This document shows positions 8,675-20,382 of a DNA stretch of 64,000 bases, in pieces (positions within the stretch are counted from its first letter, which is position 1; every line of letters begins with the position of its first letter). This DNA is from Paenibacillus aurantius (GTDB lineage: Bacteria; Bacillota; Bacilli; Paenibacillales; NBRC-103111), in the NCBI RefSeq assembly GCF_032268605.1, contig NZ_CP130318.1, positions 4,501,501-4,565,500 of the forward strand. The letters run 5' to 3'. Below the pieces are notes generated by a model. It was given only the letters and a program-made list of their open reading frames with translations, was not told where the DNA came from and made no database searches. Made by a program: the position numbers and the translations under genes.

Positions 8675-9487
8675 TTAGAAGCCCACAACTTTCATATACA
8701 CGAGCACGATGATGGCCAGAACAAAACGATAATAGGAAAAATAAGTAAGCTTCAGCTTCCCGACTAGCTTGATGAACGTGGCGACCGCGGCCAGGGCCAC
8801 CAGGAACGAGACCACGAAGCCGACGGCAAAGAAGACGAAATCATCCGAGCTGAAGTTTTTGTACGATTTCAGCAGGTCATACCCGGAGGCGGCGCACATG
8901 ATAGGAACGGCCATCAGGAAAGTAAAATCGGCGGCCGCCGCCCGGCTCGTCCCCGCCAGCATGCCGGCTGCGATGGTCGAGCCGGAGCGGGAGAAGCCAG
9001 GCCATAAAGAAAGGATTTGGGCGACTCCCACAAAGAACGCCTGTTTGTAGGTGAAGTCGTCCAGCTTTTCGGAGCGGATGCGCGGGGACCATTTCTCCGC
9101 CACAATCATGAAAAGGCCGCCAATCACGAGACCGATGACTACCGTTTCCGGCATAAACAGCTTCTTGATCTGGTCGCGCAGCACGTACGCCGTTCCAAGG
9201 GCCGGCACAATCCCGATGAAGATGTGCATCAGGTTGAGCCTCTGCCCGCTCGGGCTGGCGACGCCTCTGTCTCCTAAGCCGAACAGAACGAGAAACCGGC
9301 GCCAGTACAGCACGACGATGGCCAAAATGGCTCCGAGCTGAATGACGACCTCGAAGGTATCCGCCTTGTCGCCGGTAAACTGGATGGCATGTCCGACGAG
9401 GATCATATGCCCCGTGGACGAGACGGGAAGAAACTCCGTCAACCCTTCCACAATTCCAATAATAATCGATTTCCACAATTCATACAT
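8675..9487 (-). CDS. uppP: Undecaprenyl-diphosphate phosphatase
   Basis: A 270-residue integral membrane enzyme (BacA/UppP type) that recycles undecaprenyl pyrophosphate to the monophosphate carrier for peptidoglycan and other envelope polymers; it can also give bacitracin resistance. The two family motifs are present: EGLTEFLPVSSTGHMIL near residue 15 and PGFSRSGSTIAAGM near residue 160, which together form the active site with their Glu, Ser, His and Arg residues. Eight or so hydrophobic helices fit the family. The ATG at 9487 has a GAGGAGG site about 13 nt upstream, rather far. The leader contains two strong hairpins (9527-9585). Confidence 0.95.
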   Translation of the reverse strand: MYELWKSIIIGIVEGLTEFLPVSSTGHMILVGHAIQFTGDKADTFEVVIQLGAILAIVVLYWRRFLVLFGLGDRGVASPSGQRLNLMHIFIGIVPALGTAYVLRDQIKKLFMPETVVIGLVIGGLFMIVAEKWSPRIRSEKLDDFTYKQAFFVGVAQILSLWPGFSRSGSTIAAGMLAGTSRAAAADFTFLMAVPIMCAASGYDLLKSYKNFSSDDFVFFAVGFVVSFLVALAAVATFIKLVGKLKLTYFSYYRFVLAIIVLVYMKVVGF

Positions 9488-9526
9488 AAACGGGTTTATT
9501 CCTCCTCTTTTGCTGAATCCAAGTGC

Positions 9527-9585
9527 CTATCCCAAGATTGGGGATAGGGGAACCCCGGGTGCTGTCGTCCCACGGGAAGGCACCC
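9527..9585 (-). other. Two consecutive hairpins in the uppP leader
   Basis: Between the yunD stop codon and uppP start, the minus strand can form GGGTGC ... GCACCC (9557-9585, with inner pairing TTCCCG/CGGGA-like) followed by CCTATCC ... GGATAGG (9527-9549). Neither has a U tract, so they do not look like plain terminators. They could be an mRNA-stabilising or attenuating leader for uppP. I recognise no named riboswitch here. Confidence 0.4.
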
Positions 9586-9624
9586 TGTTTATTCTATCGT
9601 TCGATAAGCCCTGAGGCAACCGGA

Positions 9625-11073
9625 TCAGGCTTCTTTGCCGGAGGACGATGGCCGCCATCTCCTGGGAACGGCACGGGCCAGCGCCTCTTCGTCCAAGAGG
9701 AGGCCGGCCAGAAGGTCGCGAAGAAATTCCGGGAGGAAGTAGCGCACCTCCGTTCCTTCCGCGAGCGTCGGGTAACCGACCCGGAAGGTAAACATGTCGA
9801 TCATGCCTGTCCGGTACAGGCGGGCGGGGTCAAGCGGCTCTCCGTTGACGAGAACCGACCGGATCTTGCGATAGGGCTCTCCATCGGGGTCATAATCCAC
9901 CTGCAGCCCGTCCACGCATAAGGCCCCGAGAACCTTCCCCCGGAAGCCAAAGCCCATGATCGGCTTCTCCGTGAATTCCGGCAGCAGGGACTCCTCGAGT
10001 GCAGTCAGCAGATCGGAGCCTTTCAGGTTTACCGAGCAGGGGTTAATGGGCGAAGGGCAGATCCGGTGAAGCTCTCCTCTCGTGACGGTCCCCTTGGGGA
10101 GGCCTTCCAGAAGCTGTCCCGCATTGACGAGCCCGATTTCGGCTCCTACCCAGCTTCTCAGTCCGGCTGCGAGCAGGTTGCCGAGCTCGGATTCTTCGTG
10201 CCAGTGGATCGGAAGGGGCCGATTCAGCACAGCGGCCGGCTCCTGCAGAACCGTCCGGCTGGAGCTTTCGTAGCCGTCGATGGTTCGAACCGTCCCCGGC
10301 TCCTCCGCTTCTCCCTCCGTCGGGTAGACTCGTCCCTCCACCTTGACAAGGGCGCCGGCCTCCCGGTCATACTCCATCTCGACGCAGCCGACATACTGTC
10401 CCCACTTTCCTGCCGCCAAAATGGCCGTTCCCCCGATTCTCAAGGGCTCTTCCAGAAGATGATGGGTATGGGCTCCGAGGATGACATCGATTCCGCTTAT
10501 TTCCTCGGCGATCCGGCGGTCATGGGCGATTCCGAGATGAGAGATCAGCACAACGACATCGGCCCGCTCCCGTACTTCCTTCAGCCAATGCCTGATCGAT
10601 CCGAACGGCTCCTGAATATCCCATCCGAGAAGATTGTAAAAGGCCGGAAAGTAAGCCGTAACGCCGATAAAGCCGATCCGGACCCCTCCGCGGTCTAGGA
10701 TGGAATACGGCTTAAGCCAAGAGGGAATCCGGCCCGTTCCGCTCTCGTACAGATTGCTGCCGATGATTTCGAACCGCGCTCCGCTATAAGCCTTTTCCAG
10801 GTCATTCTTGGAAAGGGTGAGCCCCTCGTTGTTGCCCGGCACCGCCAAATCGTAGCCGGCCTCGTTCATTACGGCGACATTCGCTTTACCCAGGCTTGCC
10901 TCGGTCTCCTGCCGCATCCGGTCCATATGGTCGCCGCCGTCCACCGTCACCAAGCCGGCCCCGGCATGCTCCCTTCTCAGCTTTCGCATAACCGTTGCAA
11001 TCCGGGGCATGGCTTCGAAGTGGCTGTGGATGTCATTCGTGTGAAGAATGACCAGCTTTTGCACCTGCTTCAT
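9625..11073 (-). CDS. yunD: Metallophosphoesterase/5'-nucleotidase, YunD-like
   Basis: A 482-residue two-domain protein of the 5'-nucleotidase/UshA superfamily. The N-terminal metallophosphatase domain shows ILHTNDIHSHFE (residues 9-20), the VDGGDHMDR motif, the YunD-type GNNEG, LISHLG and GAHTHHL metal-binding motifs. The C-terminal nucleotidase domain starts near residue 300. No signal peptide is seen, so it is likely cytoplasmic, as for B. subtilis YunD. The family hydrolyses nucleotides or related phosphoesters; the natural substrate of YunD is not certain. ATG at 11073. It may be read through towards uppP, although the two hairpins lie between. Confidence 0.85.
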   Translation of the reverse strand: MKQVQKLVILHTNDIHSHFEAMPRIATVMRKLRREHAGAGLVTVDGGDHMDRMRQETEASLGKANVAVMNEAGYDLAVPGNNEGLTLSKNDLEKAYSGARFEIIGSNLYESGTGRIPSWLKPYSILDRGGVRIGFIGVTAYFPAFYNLLGWDIQEPFGSIRHWLKEVRERADVVVLISHLGIAHDRRIAEEISGIDVILGAHTHHLLEEPLRIGGTAILAAGKWGQYVGCVEMEYDREAGALVKVEGRVYPTEGEAEEPGTVRTIDGYESSSRTVLQEPAAVLNRPLPIHWHEESELGNLLAAGLRSWVGAEIGLVNAGQLLEGLPKGTVTRGELHRICPSPINPCSVNLKGSDLLTALEESLLPEFTEKPIMGFGFRGKVLGALCVDGLQVDYDPDGEPYRKIRSVLVNGEPLDPARLYRTGMIDMFTFRVGYPTLAEGTEVRYFLPEFLRDLLAGLLLDEEALARAVPRRWRPSSSGKEA

Positions 11074-11139
11074 TCTAATATCCCCCGGTCTTTTCCAGAT
11101 TGAGTAAAGTTCACGCGAGTGGTTTCCCTACATTCGTTT

Positions 11140-11589
11140 TTAACGTTTAAGCATGGATTCGGGCGATACGCGGTTGGCAAAGCCGAACCGGGCCTTGTCC
11201 TTCGCTTCCTTCTGGGTATGAAGAAAGGAAAGCTTCACGACGCTTTTCACATGAAGGCAGTCGCTGCTCCCTTCCGGGACATAGAGCCTCAAAGGGCCTC
11301 CCCTTCTAAGCGGCTCCCCGTTCTGCTCATAGACGAGAACGGCGGAACCCAGCTCCCGCCAGGGAATGACCGCACGGAATTCATCCGCCGCCTCCACCTC
11401 CAGATGGGTAGGCAGCTCCTGCCCGTCCGAACGGCTCGTCCATGCCTGATACCAGGCGGTAAGATCGAAGCCTCGGCCTTCCTTGCCGGGGACCCTTTCC
11501 GCCAGCTCCACATGATCCGGGGCCTCTTCCTTCAGTTCTTCCAGCGTCTTGGATTCCCGGCGTTCCTCTTCCGAAACCACAATCGTCAT
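11140..11589 (-). CDS. Small molybdopterin-oxidoreductase-like protein
   Basis: A 149-residue soluble protein. The central part (GFDLTAWYQAWTSRSDG, AVIPWRELGSAVLVYEQNGEPL, GGPLRLYVPEGSSDCLHVKSVVKLSFL) resembles the C-terminal half of the oxidoreductase molybdopterin-binding (sulfite-oxidase/YuiH-like) fold, where G-P-x-R-x-x-V-P ... C-x-x-V-K-x-V is typical. The N-terminal half that carries the Mo-ligating cysteine is missing, so it is unlikely to be a complete molybdoenzyme. It is divergent from and 159 bp away from the moaDE-moeB genes, which supports a molybdenum link. ATG at 11589 with AAAGGAG 11 nt upstream; the open frame begins 29 codons earlier. Confidence 0.55.
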   Translation of the reverse strand: MTIVVSEEERRESKTLEELKEEAPDHVELAERVPGKEGRGFDLTAWYQAWTSRSDGQELPTHLEVEAADEFRAVIPWRELGSAVLVYEQNGEPLRRGGPLRLYVPEGSSDCLHVKSVVKLSFLHTQKEAKDKARFGFANRVSPESMLKR

Positions 11590-11748
11590 CGCCCTATACT
11601 CCTTTAGCCGGCAGGCGTTCTTCCCTGCTGGCAGTCTATGCTCTTTAGTATAGTGAAACGGCCTCCACTCGTCCATTTGAAACGCGTTTTCAGGCGGAAT
11701 ATGATATGCTTAAAAGCAATTCTATCTCTATACCGGGAGAGGTTAACC

Positions 11749-12501
11749 ATGAAACTGACGATCCAGCTATTTGCCGGGTTAGCCGAGCGGCTCGGCAGTC
11801 CGAATCTTACCGTCGATATCCCCGATGGGCCGGTCACGGCCGACGGGCTTAAGCAGTTAATTGCACGGGATTACCCCGAATCCGCCCAAGCCGTCCTGCA
11901 GTCTTTCGTCGCGCGCAACCAGGCGTATGCTCCGGGAGATACCGCACTTTCCGAAGAGGACGAACTGGCCCTGATTCCACCGGTATCGGGCGGTCAATCC
12001 GACGGCCCTTCGGCCGAAACCGAAGAGCCTCTCTTTGTTGTGCATTCCAGCCCGATTTCCGTAGAAGCCGTCACGGCAAAAGTGATTCATCCCCATCACG
12101 GAGCCGCCTTGACGTTCGTCGGCACTACCCGCGAATTCACTCACGGCAAGCGGACGATCCGCCTCGAATATGATGCCTATGTTCCGATGGCCTTATCTAT
12201 GCTTGAACGGATCGGAATCGAGCTTGACGAACGCTGGCCGGGCACCCGCTGTGCCATTACCCACCGCATCGGTCCGGTGGATCTCGCGGAGGCCAGCGTG
12301 GTCATCGCCGTATCCTCCCCTCACCGGGAAGCCTGCTACGAAGCAAGCCGTTATGCCATCGAGCGCCTCAAGCAGATCGTTCCGATCTGGAAGAAAGAAA
12401 TATGGGAGGACGGCTCGGAATGGAAGGGCCACCAGCAGGGACCCTGGAACCCGATAGCCGGCCTTGCGGACGCTCCTGAGGAAGGAAGGGATAGATCATG
12501 A
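11749..12501 (+). CDS. MoaD-MoaE fusion, molybdopterin synthase
   Basis: A 250-residue fusion of both molybdopterin synthase subunits. Residues 1-82 are a MoaD ubiquitin-like sulfur carrier, ending in the Gly-Gly that is adenylated and thiocarboxylated (PPVSGG, G81-G82). After a short linker, residues 97-235 are MoaE, with R-x-E-Y, HRIGPV and the catalytic lysine stretch VPIWKKEIWEDG. Normally the Gly-Gly is a free C-terminus, so this protein must be cut after G82 or work differently; fused MoaX of mycobacteria is the known comparison. ATG at 11749 with GGGAGAGG upstream. The stop codon overlaps the moeB start (ATGA). Confidence 0.93.
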   Translation: MKLTIQLFAGLAERLGSPNLTVDIPDGPVTADGLKQLIARDYPESAQAVLQSFVARNQAYAPGDTALSEEDELALIPPVSGGQSDGPSAETEEPLFVVHSSPISVEAVTAKVIHPHHGAALTFVGTTREFTHGKRTIRLEYDAYVPMALSMLERIGIELDERWPGTRCAITHRIGPVDLAEASVVIAVSSPHREACYEASRYAIERLKQIVPIWKKEIWEDGSEWKGHQQGPWNPIAGLADAPEEGRDRS

Positions 12502-13553
12502 GTCAGCGAGCCGAAGACCTGGGGATCGATCCCCGCTATTCCCGGCAGCTGCTCTTCGGTCCGATCGGACGGGAGGGCCAGCTTAAGTTAAGCCGTTCGC
12601 GCGTAGCCATTGTGGGAATGGGAGCCCTCGGCTCGGTTCTCGCCAATCATATGGTTCGCGCCGGGGCCGGGTTCGTGCGGCTCATCGACCGTGACTTCGT
12701 GGAGCCGAGCAATTTGCAGAGGCAGATGCTTTACGAAGAAGAGGATGCGTGGAACTCCGCTCCGAAGGCGGTTGCCGCGGCGGAACGGCTCCGAAGGGTC
12801 AATTCCCTCGTTGAAATCGAACCCCATGTGACGGATCTTAACCCGTCCAATGCGGAAAAGCTGCTTGCCGACGTCGATCTCGTTCTGGACGGAAGCGATA
12901 ACTTCTCCGTCCGCTTCCTTATCAATGATGTTTGCTTGAAGCACGACATTCCCTGGGTGTACGGAGGAGCCGTCAGTTCACGCGGAACGGCACTCGCCAT
13001 TCTACCCCGGGACACGCCCTGCCTCCGCTGCATCTTCGGTCAGGCTCCGGAGCAGGGAACGGCCGAGACCTGCGACACCGCCGGGGTCATCGGCCCGATC
13101 ATCCACGTCGTCGCTTCCTTTCAAGCGGCGGAGGCCCTTAAGATTCTCGTGGGTGACCGGCAGCGCGTAAACCGCAAAATGCTCCATTTTGACCTGTGGC
13201 ACAACCAAATGGGGGGGGTCGATATGGCCGAGGCCCGTAAGCCCGACTGTCCCGCTTGCGGAGAAAACCGCTACGATTACTTGGAAACGCAGATCGAAGG
13301 GGATACGATTCAATCCATGTGCGGACGGGATTCGGTCCAGATCTTTCCGGTCTCCCCACGACAGCTCAGCCTTACCGAATGGGAGGAACGCTGGTCGCCG
13401 GTAGGAAGAGTCGAGCGGACCCCCTTTCTGCTCAAGCTCCATCTGGACGAAGACCGGAGATTAGTGCTCTTTCCCGACGGACGGGTCATCGTTCAGGGCA
13501 CGGAAGACGTTAACACCGCCAAAAGCCTGTACAGCCGCTTTATCGGGATGTAA
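12498..13553 (+). CDS. moeB: MoeB/ThiF family adenylyltransferase
   Basis: A 351-residue E1-like enzyme. The nucleotide-binding GMGALGSVLANHMVRAG motif lies near residue 40, the family R..Q-x-LY-x-E...K-A region follows, two CxxC zinc pairs are present (CLRC, CPAC), and the catalytic cysteine context is AETCDTAGVIGP. The last 100 residues are the extra domain usual in Bacillota MoeB/ThiF proteins. It activates the C-terminal Gly-Gly of a sulfur carrier, and its 4-nt overlap with the MoaD-MoaE gene makes that fused carrier the expected substrate. A ThiF role in thiamine synthesis cannot be excluded from sequence alone. Confidence 0.9.
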   Translation: MSQRAEDLGIDPRYSRQLLFGPIGREGQLKLSRSRVAIVGMGALGSVLANHMVRAGAGFVRLIDRDFVEPSNLQRQMLYEEEDAWNSAPKAVAAAERLRRVNSLVEIEPHVTDLNPSNAEKLLADVDLVLDGSDNFSVRFLINDVCLKHDIPWVYGGAVSSRGTALAILPRDTPCLRCIFGQAPEQGTAETCDTAGVIGPIIHVVASFQAAEALKILVGDRQRVNRKMLHFDLWHNQMGGVDMAEARKPDCPACGENRYDYLETQIEGDTIQSMCGRDSVQIFPVSPRQLSLTEWEERWSPVGRVERTPFLLKLHLDEDRRLVLFPDGRVIVQGTEDVNTAKSLYSRFIGM

Positions 13554-13586
13554 GTATGATGGCGGTTCGACAAAAATTTAAGTGTA

Positions 13587-13614
13587 TTGCCATAATTTTC
13601 TTTTGTGATAAAAT
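13587..13614 (+). promoter_or_regulatory. Sigma-A-type promoter of the second HD-GYP gene
   Basis: TTGCCA at 13587-13592, a 16-bp spacer, and TAAAAT at 13609-13614. It leaves a leader of about 70 nt before the TTG start at 13689. Confidence 0.6.
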
Positions 13615-13688
13615 AGCTATACGTCTGAGCTGGTCTTAAAGGCCTAGATTGGGCGCTAGCTAAAGACGACACAAAAGGGTGAAAGCAA

Positions 13689-14726
13689 TTGAGAGTTCAT
13701 GTCATGGATCTGCAGGCTGGAGACGAGCTGGAGAAAGATGTATACAATGATTACGGGTTGTTGATTCTGTCCAAAGGCACGGTACTGGATGCGGCCGCGA
13801 TCGCCAAGCTTCTTCATCATAACATTGGTTATGTGGCCACCTTATCCGGAAGCCCGTTACCCTCCGGTTCCGTCCCGGCTATCGCGAATGAGGAAACGAA
13901 CCGTCTTTTTGAAACCGCCTATGAAGCCGTCAAGGGATTATTCGCCCAGGCTTTGGAGAAAGGCGTGGTGGACGAAGCGGTCATCGAGGAAGCCTATGCT
14001 CCCCTGGCCCGTAACATCAACTGCCAAACCGATGTCGTTTCCCTGCTGCTCACCCTCAACCAGAAGGATGAGTATACCTACCAGCATTGCGTGCAGGTCG
14101 GCATGATTTCCTATTTTCTAGCCAAATGGTCCGGAAGGTCCGAGGCGGATGCCGCCATGGCCGGCAAAGCGGGGTACCTTCACGATATCGGCAAGAGCCG
14201 GATTCCCGATTCCATTCTGAACAAGCCCGGCAAACTGACCGAGGAGGAGTTCGCGGAAATCAAGCTTCATCCTGTATACGGACATGAAATCTTGATCCGC
14301 TCTCTGGACTCTTCCCTCCCGGCGGTTGCCGCGCTTCAGCACCATGAACGCCTGGATGGGAGCGGATACCCGTCGGGTCTTCGGGGGGACGCCATTCATC
14401 CCATTTCCAAAATCGTAGCCATCGCCGATATTTACAGCGCCATGATTTCCTCCAGGGTATACCAGAAGGAACGGGACCTGCTTCATGTTCTCAAGGAGCT
14501 TCACCGGCTGAGCTTTTCGGAGCTCGATCCCATCCTGACTCATCTCTTCATTCAGAAAATGCTGCCCAATCTGATCGGCAAGCAGGTCGTTCTGGACAGC
14601 GGAATGACCGGGAACATCGTCATGACGAACCCGACCGATTACTTCCGCCCGTTGATTCGGGTTCAGAACGAATTCATCGACCTCAGCCAGCAGATTACGG
14701 TCCAGATTGAGAAAATCTACGCGTAA
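13689..14726 (+). CDS. HD-GYP domain protein, probable c-di-GMP phosphodiesterase
   Basis: A 345-residue protein with the same layout as the HD-GYP protein at 7418-8524: a lead-in (LQAGDELEKDVYNDYGLLILSKG), a middle helical part, then the HD-GYP domain with YLHDIGKSRIPD and HHERLDGSGYPSGL. The expected activity is hydrolysis of cyclic di-GMP. The start is the rare codon TTG at 13689 (MRVHVMDLQ), preceded by AAAAGGGTG; the next ATG is only five codons in and has no site. A good sigma-A promoter is visible upstream and a strong terminator follows, so the gene stands alone. Confidence 0.9.
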   Translation: MRVHVMDLQAGDELEKDVYNDYGLLILSKGTVLDAAAIAKLLHHNIGYVATLSGSPLPSGSVPAIANEETNRLFETAYEAVKGLFAQALEKGVVDEAVIEEAYAPLARNINCQTDVVSLLLTLNQKDEYTYQHCVQVGMISYFLAKWSGRSEADAAMAGKAGYLHDIGKSRIPDSILNKPGKLTEEEFAEIKLHPVYGHEILIRSLDSSLPAVAALQHHERLDGSGYPSGLRGDAIHPISKIVAIADIYSAMISSRVYQKERDLLHVLKELHRLSFSELDPILTHLFIQKMLPNLIGKQVVLDSGMTGNIVMTNPTDYFRPLIRVQNEFIDLSQQITVQIEKIYA

Positions 14727-14755
14727 AGACTCACCATGCCGCCTATACATTAGCA

Positions 14756-14781
14756 GCCTCGCCGGTGGCGGGGCTTTTTTA
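14756..14781 (+). terminator. Terminator after the second HD-GYP gene
   Basis: GCCTCGCC-GGT-GGCGGGGC followed by TTTTTT, 30 bp after the stop codon. It also separates this gene from the convergent glycosidase gene. Confidence 0.92.
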
Positions 14782-14801
14782 GTGGAACGAGGCTCCGGCC
14801 C

Positions 14802-15740
14802 TTACTCCGGTCGGAGGGTCAGGGTAAATTCTTCATCCCGGTTGCAGAGGAGCTCCCCGTCCCTTACCTTAAGCTTCGCCACTTGGATCGAAGAGCGCCT
14901 CGTGGAATAGGTTTGAGGCTGGTTGACCGTATTCAACGCCCCCCTCCTATCCGGGTGGGTGAAATAGAAGATAAACGCCTCCTCCCCCTGCACCACCACA
15001 TCCGCATGCAGCCCGATCGTTCCGTCGTCGTCCCGGATCCCCGGCTTATCCAGGATCAGGCCGCTGCGCTCCCAATCGGTAAGGTTATCCGACCGGTAAA
15101 CGCCCTGTCCCCGCCATTCGTCCACAATCATCCAGTAGAAGCCGGACAGCTTGAACACATTGGGGCCTTCATGCGGCCTTCCGGTGATGACCGGCCCAGT
15201 GACCTTCCATTCGTATAAATCCGGGCTATCCGCCGCATAGGTGAAAGATCCGTTCGCCTCATCCTTGTACCACATCCGGAAGCCTCCCGAAGGAAGCGGA
15301 TAAACGCAGGCATCGATGACCCGGTCCGAGCTCAGCTCCAGCTTGCTGCGGAAGGTCCACTGCAGCAGATCCGGGCTTGTGTAATGGAGCAGCTCCCGCT
15401 TATGCCCGGCCCATTCCTCCGGAACCCCCTGGATGTAGCTGACATACATATGATAGATGCCTTCGTGCCACAAGATTTCCGGAGCCCAGAACGTATTGCG
15501 TCCCCACTCGATGTCCAGTCCCGTCAGGGTGCCGCGGTATACCCAATGGGCGCCTCCGTCCCGGGACGAGGCGACACCGAGATCCGTTCCGTGCACCCAG
15601 GCAAAGCCCGGCCCTTCCGCCGTCGCCCTCCGGTTCGTATAGATCATCCACCATTCCTGCTTAGCCCGATTCCAGACGACCACCGGATCGGCGGCGCCAT
15701 CGAAGAGGGGGTCGCGAAATAAAGGCGCTTTCATTTTCAT
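14802..15740 (-). CDS. Five-bladed beta-propeller glycosidase, GH43/GH32-like
   Basis: A 312-residue protein without signal peptide. Repeated W/Y-rich blades are visible: DPVVVWNRAKQEWWMIYTNRR, NTFWAPEILWHEGIYHMYVSY, DACVYPLPSGGFRMWYKDE, GPNVFKLSGFYWMIVDEW and HADVVVQGEEAFIFYF. This is the pattern of GH43/GH32-type propellers, with candidate acidic residues in GAADP, DAC and HEGP. The substrate cannot be read; such cytoplasmic enzymes act on plant-derived oligosaccharides. Two ATG codons lie close together; the first (15740) has AGGAG only 3 nt upstream, so the second, at 15734, may be the real start. Confidence 0.75.
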   Translation of the reverse strand: MKMKAPLFRDPLFDGAADPVVVWNRAKQEWWMIYTNRRATAEGPGFAWVHGTDLGVASSRDGGAHWVYRGTLTGLDIEWGRNTFWAPEILWHEGIYHMYVSYIQGVPEEWAGHKRELLHYTSPDLLQWTFRSKLELSSDRVIDACVYPLPSGGFRMWYKDEANGSFTYAADSPDLYEWKVTGPVITGRPHEGPNVFKLSGFYWMIVDEWRGQGVYRSDNLTDWERSGLILDKPGIRDDDGTIGLHADVVVQGEEAFIFYFTHPDRRGALNTVNQPQTYSTRRSSIQVAKLKVRDGELLCNRDEEFTLTLRPE

Positions 15741-15822
15741 CGTCTCCTAACTTCAAGGGAATAAGTGCCCATGCTCAAACTTCCTTCATTATATCCTTCC
15801 TCCCCCCGCCGCTCAAAAGAAA

Positions 15823-15879
15823 AAACGTGCCCGCAAACCAACCGACACGCCAAGCGTGCAGGTCCCAACGGACACGTTT
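15823..15879 (-). terminator. Large second hairpin after the SUF operon
   Basis: A 57-nt imperfect hairpin: outer arms AAACGTG/CACGTTT, then CCG/CGG and ACC/GGT, with an inner CACGC-CAA-GCGTG. On the minus strand it runs into TTTTTTCTTTT. It lies behind the compact terminator at 15889-15914 and may be a backup terminator or an RNA-stabilising structure. Confidence 0.6.
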
Positions 15880-15888
15880 AGGAATAAA

Positions 15889-15914
15889 GAAAGGGGCGGC
15901 TCTGTGCCGCCCCG
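15889..15914 (-). terminator. Terminator of the SUF operon
   Basis: GGGGCGGC-ACAGA-GCCGCCCC followed by TTTCTTT on the minus strand, 14 bp after the sufB stop codon. Confidence 0.92.
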
Positions 15915-15928
15915 GTAATGGGAACAAG

Positions 15929-17326
15929 TTACCCTATGGAGCCTTCCATCTCGAACTTGATGAGACGGTTCATCTCGACCGCATACTCCATCGGCAGCTC
16001 CTTCGTGAACGGCTCGATGAAGCCCATGACAATCATCTGGGTCGCTTCGGCTTCCGTCAATCCGCGGCTCATCAGGTAGAAGAGCTGGTCCTCGGACACC
16101 TTCGAGACGGTCGCTTCGTGCTCCAGGGTAATGTTATCGTTCATGATCTCGTTGTAAGGAATCGTATCCGACGTCGACTCCTTATCCATGATCAGCGTAT
16201 CGCACTTGATGTTTGCTTTGGAACCCTCGGAATTGCGGCCGAAGGAAGCGAGCCCTCGGTAGGTGACCTTTCCGCCGTGCTTGCTGATCGACTTCGAGAC
16301 GATCGTGGAGGTCGTTTCCGGTGCGAGGTGAATCATCTTCGCGCCGGCATCCTGGTGCTGGCCTTTGCCGGCTACGGCGATCGAGAGGACGCTGCCCTTC
16401 GCGCCGCGGCCCTTCAGGACAACCGCCGGGTATTTCATGGTCAGCTTGGAGCCGATGTTGCCGTCCACCCATTCCATGGTGGCATTCTCTTCGGCAACCG
16501 CCCGTTTCGTGACCAGATTGTAGATGTTAGGCGCCCAGTTCTGAATGGTCGTGTAACGGGCGCGGGAGTTCTTCAGGCAGATGATCTCGACGACCGCGCT
16601 GTGCAGCGAGTTCGTGCTGTAGATCGGAGCCGTGCAGCCTTCAACATAGTGGACGAAGCTGTCTTCGTCCGTCACGATCAGGGTGCGCTCGAATTGTCCC
16701 ATGTTCTCGGAGTTGATGCGGAAGTACGCCTGCAGAGGCACTTCGCATTTTACACCCTTCGGAACATAGATGAAGCTTCCGCCCGACCAGACCGCACTGT
16801 TCAGAGCGGCGAACTTGTTATCGCTCGGAGGCACGACCGTTCCGAAGTACTTGCGGAACAGCTCCGGATGCTCGCGCAGAGCCGTATCCGTGTCGGTGAA
16901 GATAACGCCTTGGTCTTCGAGGTCCTTCTGCATGCTGTGGTAAACAACCTCGGATTCGTACTGGGCGGATACCCCTGCTAGGAACTTCTGCTCCGCTTCC
17001 GGAATGCCGAGCTTATCGAAGGTTTCCTTGATTTCCGAAGGAACCTCTTCCCAGGTTTTGCCCTGCTTCTCCGAAGGCTTTACATAGTACTGGATATCGT
17101 TGAAATCCAGATCGTCCATGTTGCCGCCCCATTTGGGCATCGGCATCTTGAAGAACTGCTCCAGCGACTTCAGACGGAACTCGAGCATCCAGTCTGGCTC
17201 GCCTTTCATGCGGGAAATCTCGGTTACGATTTCGGGCGTCAGCCCTTTTCCGCTTTGGAAAATGGCCTTGTGCTCGTCGCGAAACCCATATTTATAATCT
17301 TCCAATTCAGGCATTTGCTTTGCCAT
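15929..17326 (-). CDS. sufB: Fe-S cluster scaffold protein SufB
   Basis: A 465-residue SufB. Recognisable family stretches are [17 protein letters not shown] at the N-terminus, [37 protein letters not shown] in the middle, and [48 protein letters not shown] at the C-terminus. SufB with SufC and SufD forms the complex on which iron-sulfur clusters are built; SufU and SufS supply the sulfur. It is the last gene of sufC-D-S-U-B, the standard Gram-positive order. ATG at 17326 with AGGAGGG upstream. Two terminators follow. Confidence 0.97.
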   Translation of the reverse strand: MAKQMPELEDYKYGFRDEHKAIFQSGKGLTPEIVTEISRMKGEPDWMLEFRLKSLEQFFKMPMPKWGGNMDDLDFNDIQYYVKPSEKQGKTWEEVPSEIKETFDKLGIPEAEQKFLAGVSAQYESEVVYHSMQKDLEDQGVIFTDTDTALREHPELFRKYFGTVVPPSDNKFAALNSAVWSGGSFIYVPKGVKCEVPLQAYFRINSENMGQFERTLIVTDEDSFVHYVEGCTAPIYSTNSLHSAVVEIICLKNSRARYTTIQNWAPNIYNLVTKRAVAEENATMEWVDGNIGSKLTMKYPAVVLKGRGAKGSVLSIAVAGKGQHQDAGAKMIHLAPETTSTIVSKSISKHGGKVTYRGLASFGRNSEGSKANIKCDTLIMDKESTSDTIPYNEIMNDNITLEHEATVSKVSEDQLFYLMSRGLTEAEATQMIVMGFIEPFTKELPMEYAVEMNRLIKFEMEGSIG

Positions 17327-17413
17327 TTGGATTCCCTCCTCTTGACCTTACGGGAGGCGGCCGGGGATCCTTGGATGGTCCCCCGGCCGGTGTTTCATTC
17401 CCTAGGCCGTAAT

Positions 17414-20350
<2,937 letters not shown>

Positions 20351-20382
20351 CTCTATTCCTCCCGAGTGGTTATAGGCTCATC

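Noticed and set aside
11140-11589. A complete sulfite oxidase or YuiH-like molybdoenzyme.
   Set aside because: It is only 149 residues long and misses the half of the fold with the Mo-ligating cysteine.
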